Source: Parasulfuritortus sp049322515 (GTDB lineage: Bacteria; Pseudomonadota; Gammaproteobacteria; Burkholderiales; Thiobacillaceae). From it: a DNA stretch of 64,000 nt. How positions within the stretch are numbered: the first letter of the stretch is position 1; each line of letters opens with the position of its first letter. Positions 63,051 to 64,000 of the stretch are shown piece by piece. A program made the translations under genes and the position numbers. The notes under the pieces are model-generated. The model had not been told where the DNA came from and made no database searches. It saw only the letters and a list, made by a program, of their open reading frames with translations. The stretch lies in contig JBMOQW010000012.1 of assembly GCA_049322515.1 (NCBI GenBank), positions 124,001-188,000 of the forward strand, in the 5' to 3' direction.

Positions 63051-63374
63051 TCAGTAGGTCGGCATGGACGGATCGACATCCCTGGCCCAGGCATCGACGC
63101 CGCCGGTCAGGTTGATGACGCGAGAAAAACCATTATGTTCCAGGAAACGCGCGGCATGATAGCTGCGCACACCGTGATGGCAGATGACCACGATGTCCTG
63201 GTCGGGGTTCAGTGTCGCGAGCCGCGCCGGCAAGGTTTGCAGCGGCGCCAGTTCGGCGCCCTCGATCCGGCACAGGCCGAACTCCCAGGCTTCCCGCACG
63301 TCGAGCAGGTACGGCGGCTCGCGGGCCGGATCATCCAGCCATGCCTTCAAATCGGCTGGCCGCAGCTGCTTCAT
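63051..63374 (-). CDS. Rhodanese-like domain protein
   Basis: A 107-residue single rhodanese domain: YLLDVREAWEFGLCRIEGAELAPL at the start and the active loop VICHHGVRSYHAARFL, where Cys of CHHGVRS carries the persulfide. RVINLTGGVDAWARDVDP ends the domain. It lies between pcm and tolC, each 1-3 bases away, a conserved trio in Betaproteobacteria. It probably transfers sulfane sulfur, partner unknown. Confidence 0.93.
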   Translation of the reverse strand: MKQLRPADLKAWLDDPAREPPYLLDVREAWEFGLCRIEGAELAPLQTLPARLATLNPDQDIVVICHHGVRSYHAARFLEHNGFSRVINLTGGVDAWARDVDPSMPTY

Positions 63375-63377
63375 GGA

Positions 63378-64000
63378 TCAGAACTCGAAACGTTCCGGCT
63401 GCGCGGCGTTCACCAGCAGCGGCACGCGGGTCTCGAACAGTCCGGCGTGGGCGCAGGCTCCCGGGCCGACGCAAGTGACCAGGGTCGCGGTCATGATGCG
63501 ACCCTCGCCGACCACGGCGAACAGGCGCCCGCCCTTGTTCAGGCGGCTCAGGTAGGCCTCCGGCAGCAGCGGCGTGGCACCGGTGAGCACGATGACGTCG
63601 AACTGGCCGTCCTCGGTCCAGTCACGGGCGCCGTCGCCCTGCTTGACCAGGACATTCTCGAGGCCATGAGCCTTGAGCTTGCGTTCCGCCTCCGTCTTGA
63701 GCTCAGGCACGATCTCCAGGCTCAGGACATGGCTGGCCATGTTCGCCAGGAGCGCGGTGAAATAGCCACTGCCGGTGCCGACCTCCAGCACCCGGTCAGT
63801 GCGCTTCAAGCCCAGCGCCTGCAACACGCGGGCTTCCAGCTTGGGTTCCCACATGAATTCGCCGTGGCCGAGCGGAATGGCCATGTCGACGAAGGCCAGC
63901 GAGCGGTACACCGGGGGCACGAAATCCTCCCGTTTGACCCGATGCAGCAGGTCGAGCACCACGGGATCGAGCACCTCCCAGGGACGGATTTGCTGTTCGA
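63378..64000 (-). CDS. pcm: Protein-L-isoaspartate O-methyltransferase (5' end outside window)
   Basis: The frame is open through the right edge; the codons before the GTG at 63974 read EQQIRPWE, a typical start region of this family, so the true start is outside. Blocks: REDFVPPVYRSLAFVDMAIPLGHGEFM, VLEVGTGSGYFTALLA (SAM site), LSLEIVPELKTEAERKL, and GDGARDWTEDGQFDVIVLTGA. The enzyme repairs isoaspartyl residues; this Pcm-like branch in Betaproteobacteria sits beside tolC and is sometimes thought to have another role. Confidence 0.92.
   Translation of the reverse strand, partial: EQQIRPWEVLDPVVLDLLHRVKREDFVPPVYRSLAFVDMAIPLGHGEFMWEPKLEARVLQALGLKRTDRVLEVGTGSGYFTALLANMASHVLSLEIVPELKTEAERKLKAHGLENVLVKQGDGARDWTEDGQFDVIVLTGATPLLPEAYLSRLNKGGRLFAVVGEGRIMTATLVTCVGPGACAHAGLFETRVPLLVNAAQPERFEF

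Overview
The window is high-GC bacterial DNA, densely packed, with no gene-free stretch longer than about 300 bases. The right end (pcm, a rhodanese gene and a tolC-type gene facing waaA, next to a type II secretion operon whose assembly subunits are PilN/PilO/PilP-like) suggests a Gram-negative Betaproteobacterium, perhaps of the Nitrosomonadales or Rhodocyclales. That placement is inference from gene order. I saw no rRNA, tRNA or CRISPR array.

Bases 1-41488 form a large surface-glycan locus. From the left it holds a cut-off methyltransferase and a GtrA-like membrane protein; a GSCFA/SGNH-like enzyme pair; a two-domain glycosyltransferase; a block of sulfotransferase genes (one fused to an FkbM methyltransferase, one small, and three paralogues fused to Wzt-type carbohydrate-binding and Ig-like domains); an ABC exporter (ATPase plus permease) and a second permease; a MntA/HepT toxin-antitoxin pair; a DUF2304 gene; a GT4-GT2 fusion; and a TMTC-like TPR membrane protein. 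A plus-strand trio (GT2, acyltransferase, GT2-GT4) follows, then an isolated low-GC secreted protein. Next is a tightly coupled minus-strand operon from 41488 down to 26834: MBOAT acyltransferase, AlgJ-like SGNH protein, acyltransferase, Wzt ATPase, capsule-type transferase, acyltransferase, a giant multi-domain glycosyltransferase of about 1870 residues, and an aldo/keto reductase. Together these genes would build, acylate, sulfate and export a complex polysaccharide.

Three short terminal-inverted-repeat elements (MITE-like, about 160-270 bp) sit at three consecutive junctions of that operon. Removing the two best-preserved copies with their target duplications restores two ATGA stop/start overlaps. 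One insertion lies in the third codon of the Wzt ATPase gene and cuts it off from its original start codon. This is the most striking observation in the window.

Bases 41681-48782 hold an EpsD-like periplasmic peptidyl-prolyl isomerase, two large secreted proteins, a lipoprotein, a WecA-type initiating sugar-phosphate transferase and a rhamnosyltransferase-like GT2. Bases 48924-59315 are an eleven-gene type II secretion operon read from gspE down to gspD. Bases 59354-64000 hold a UDP-glucuronate epimerase-like gene, waaA, a TolC-family gene, a rhodanese gene and a cut-off pcm.
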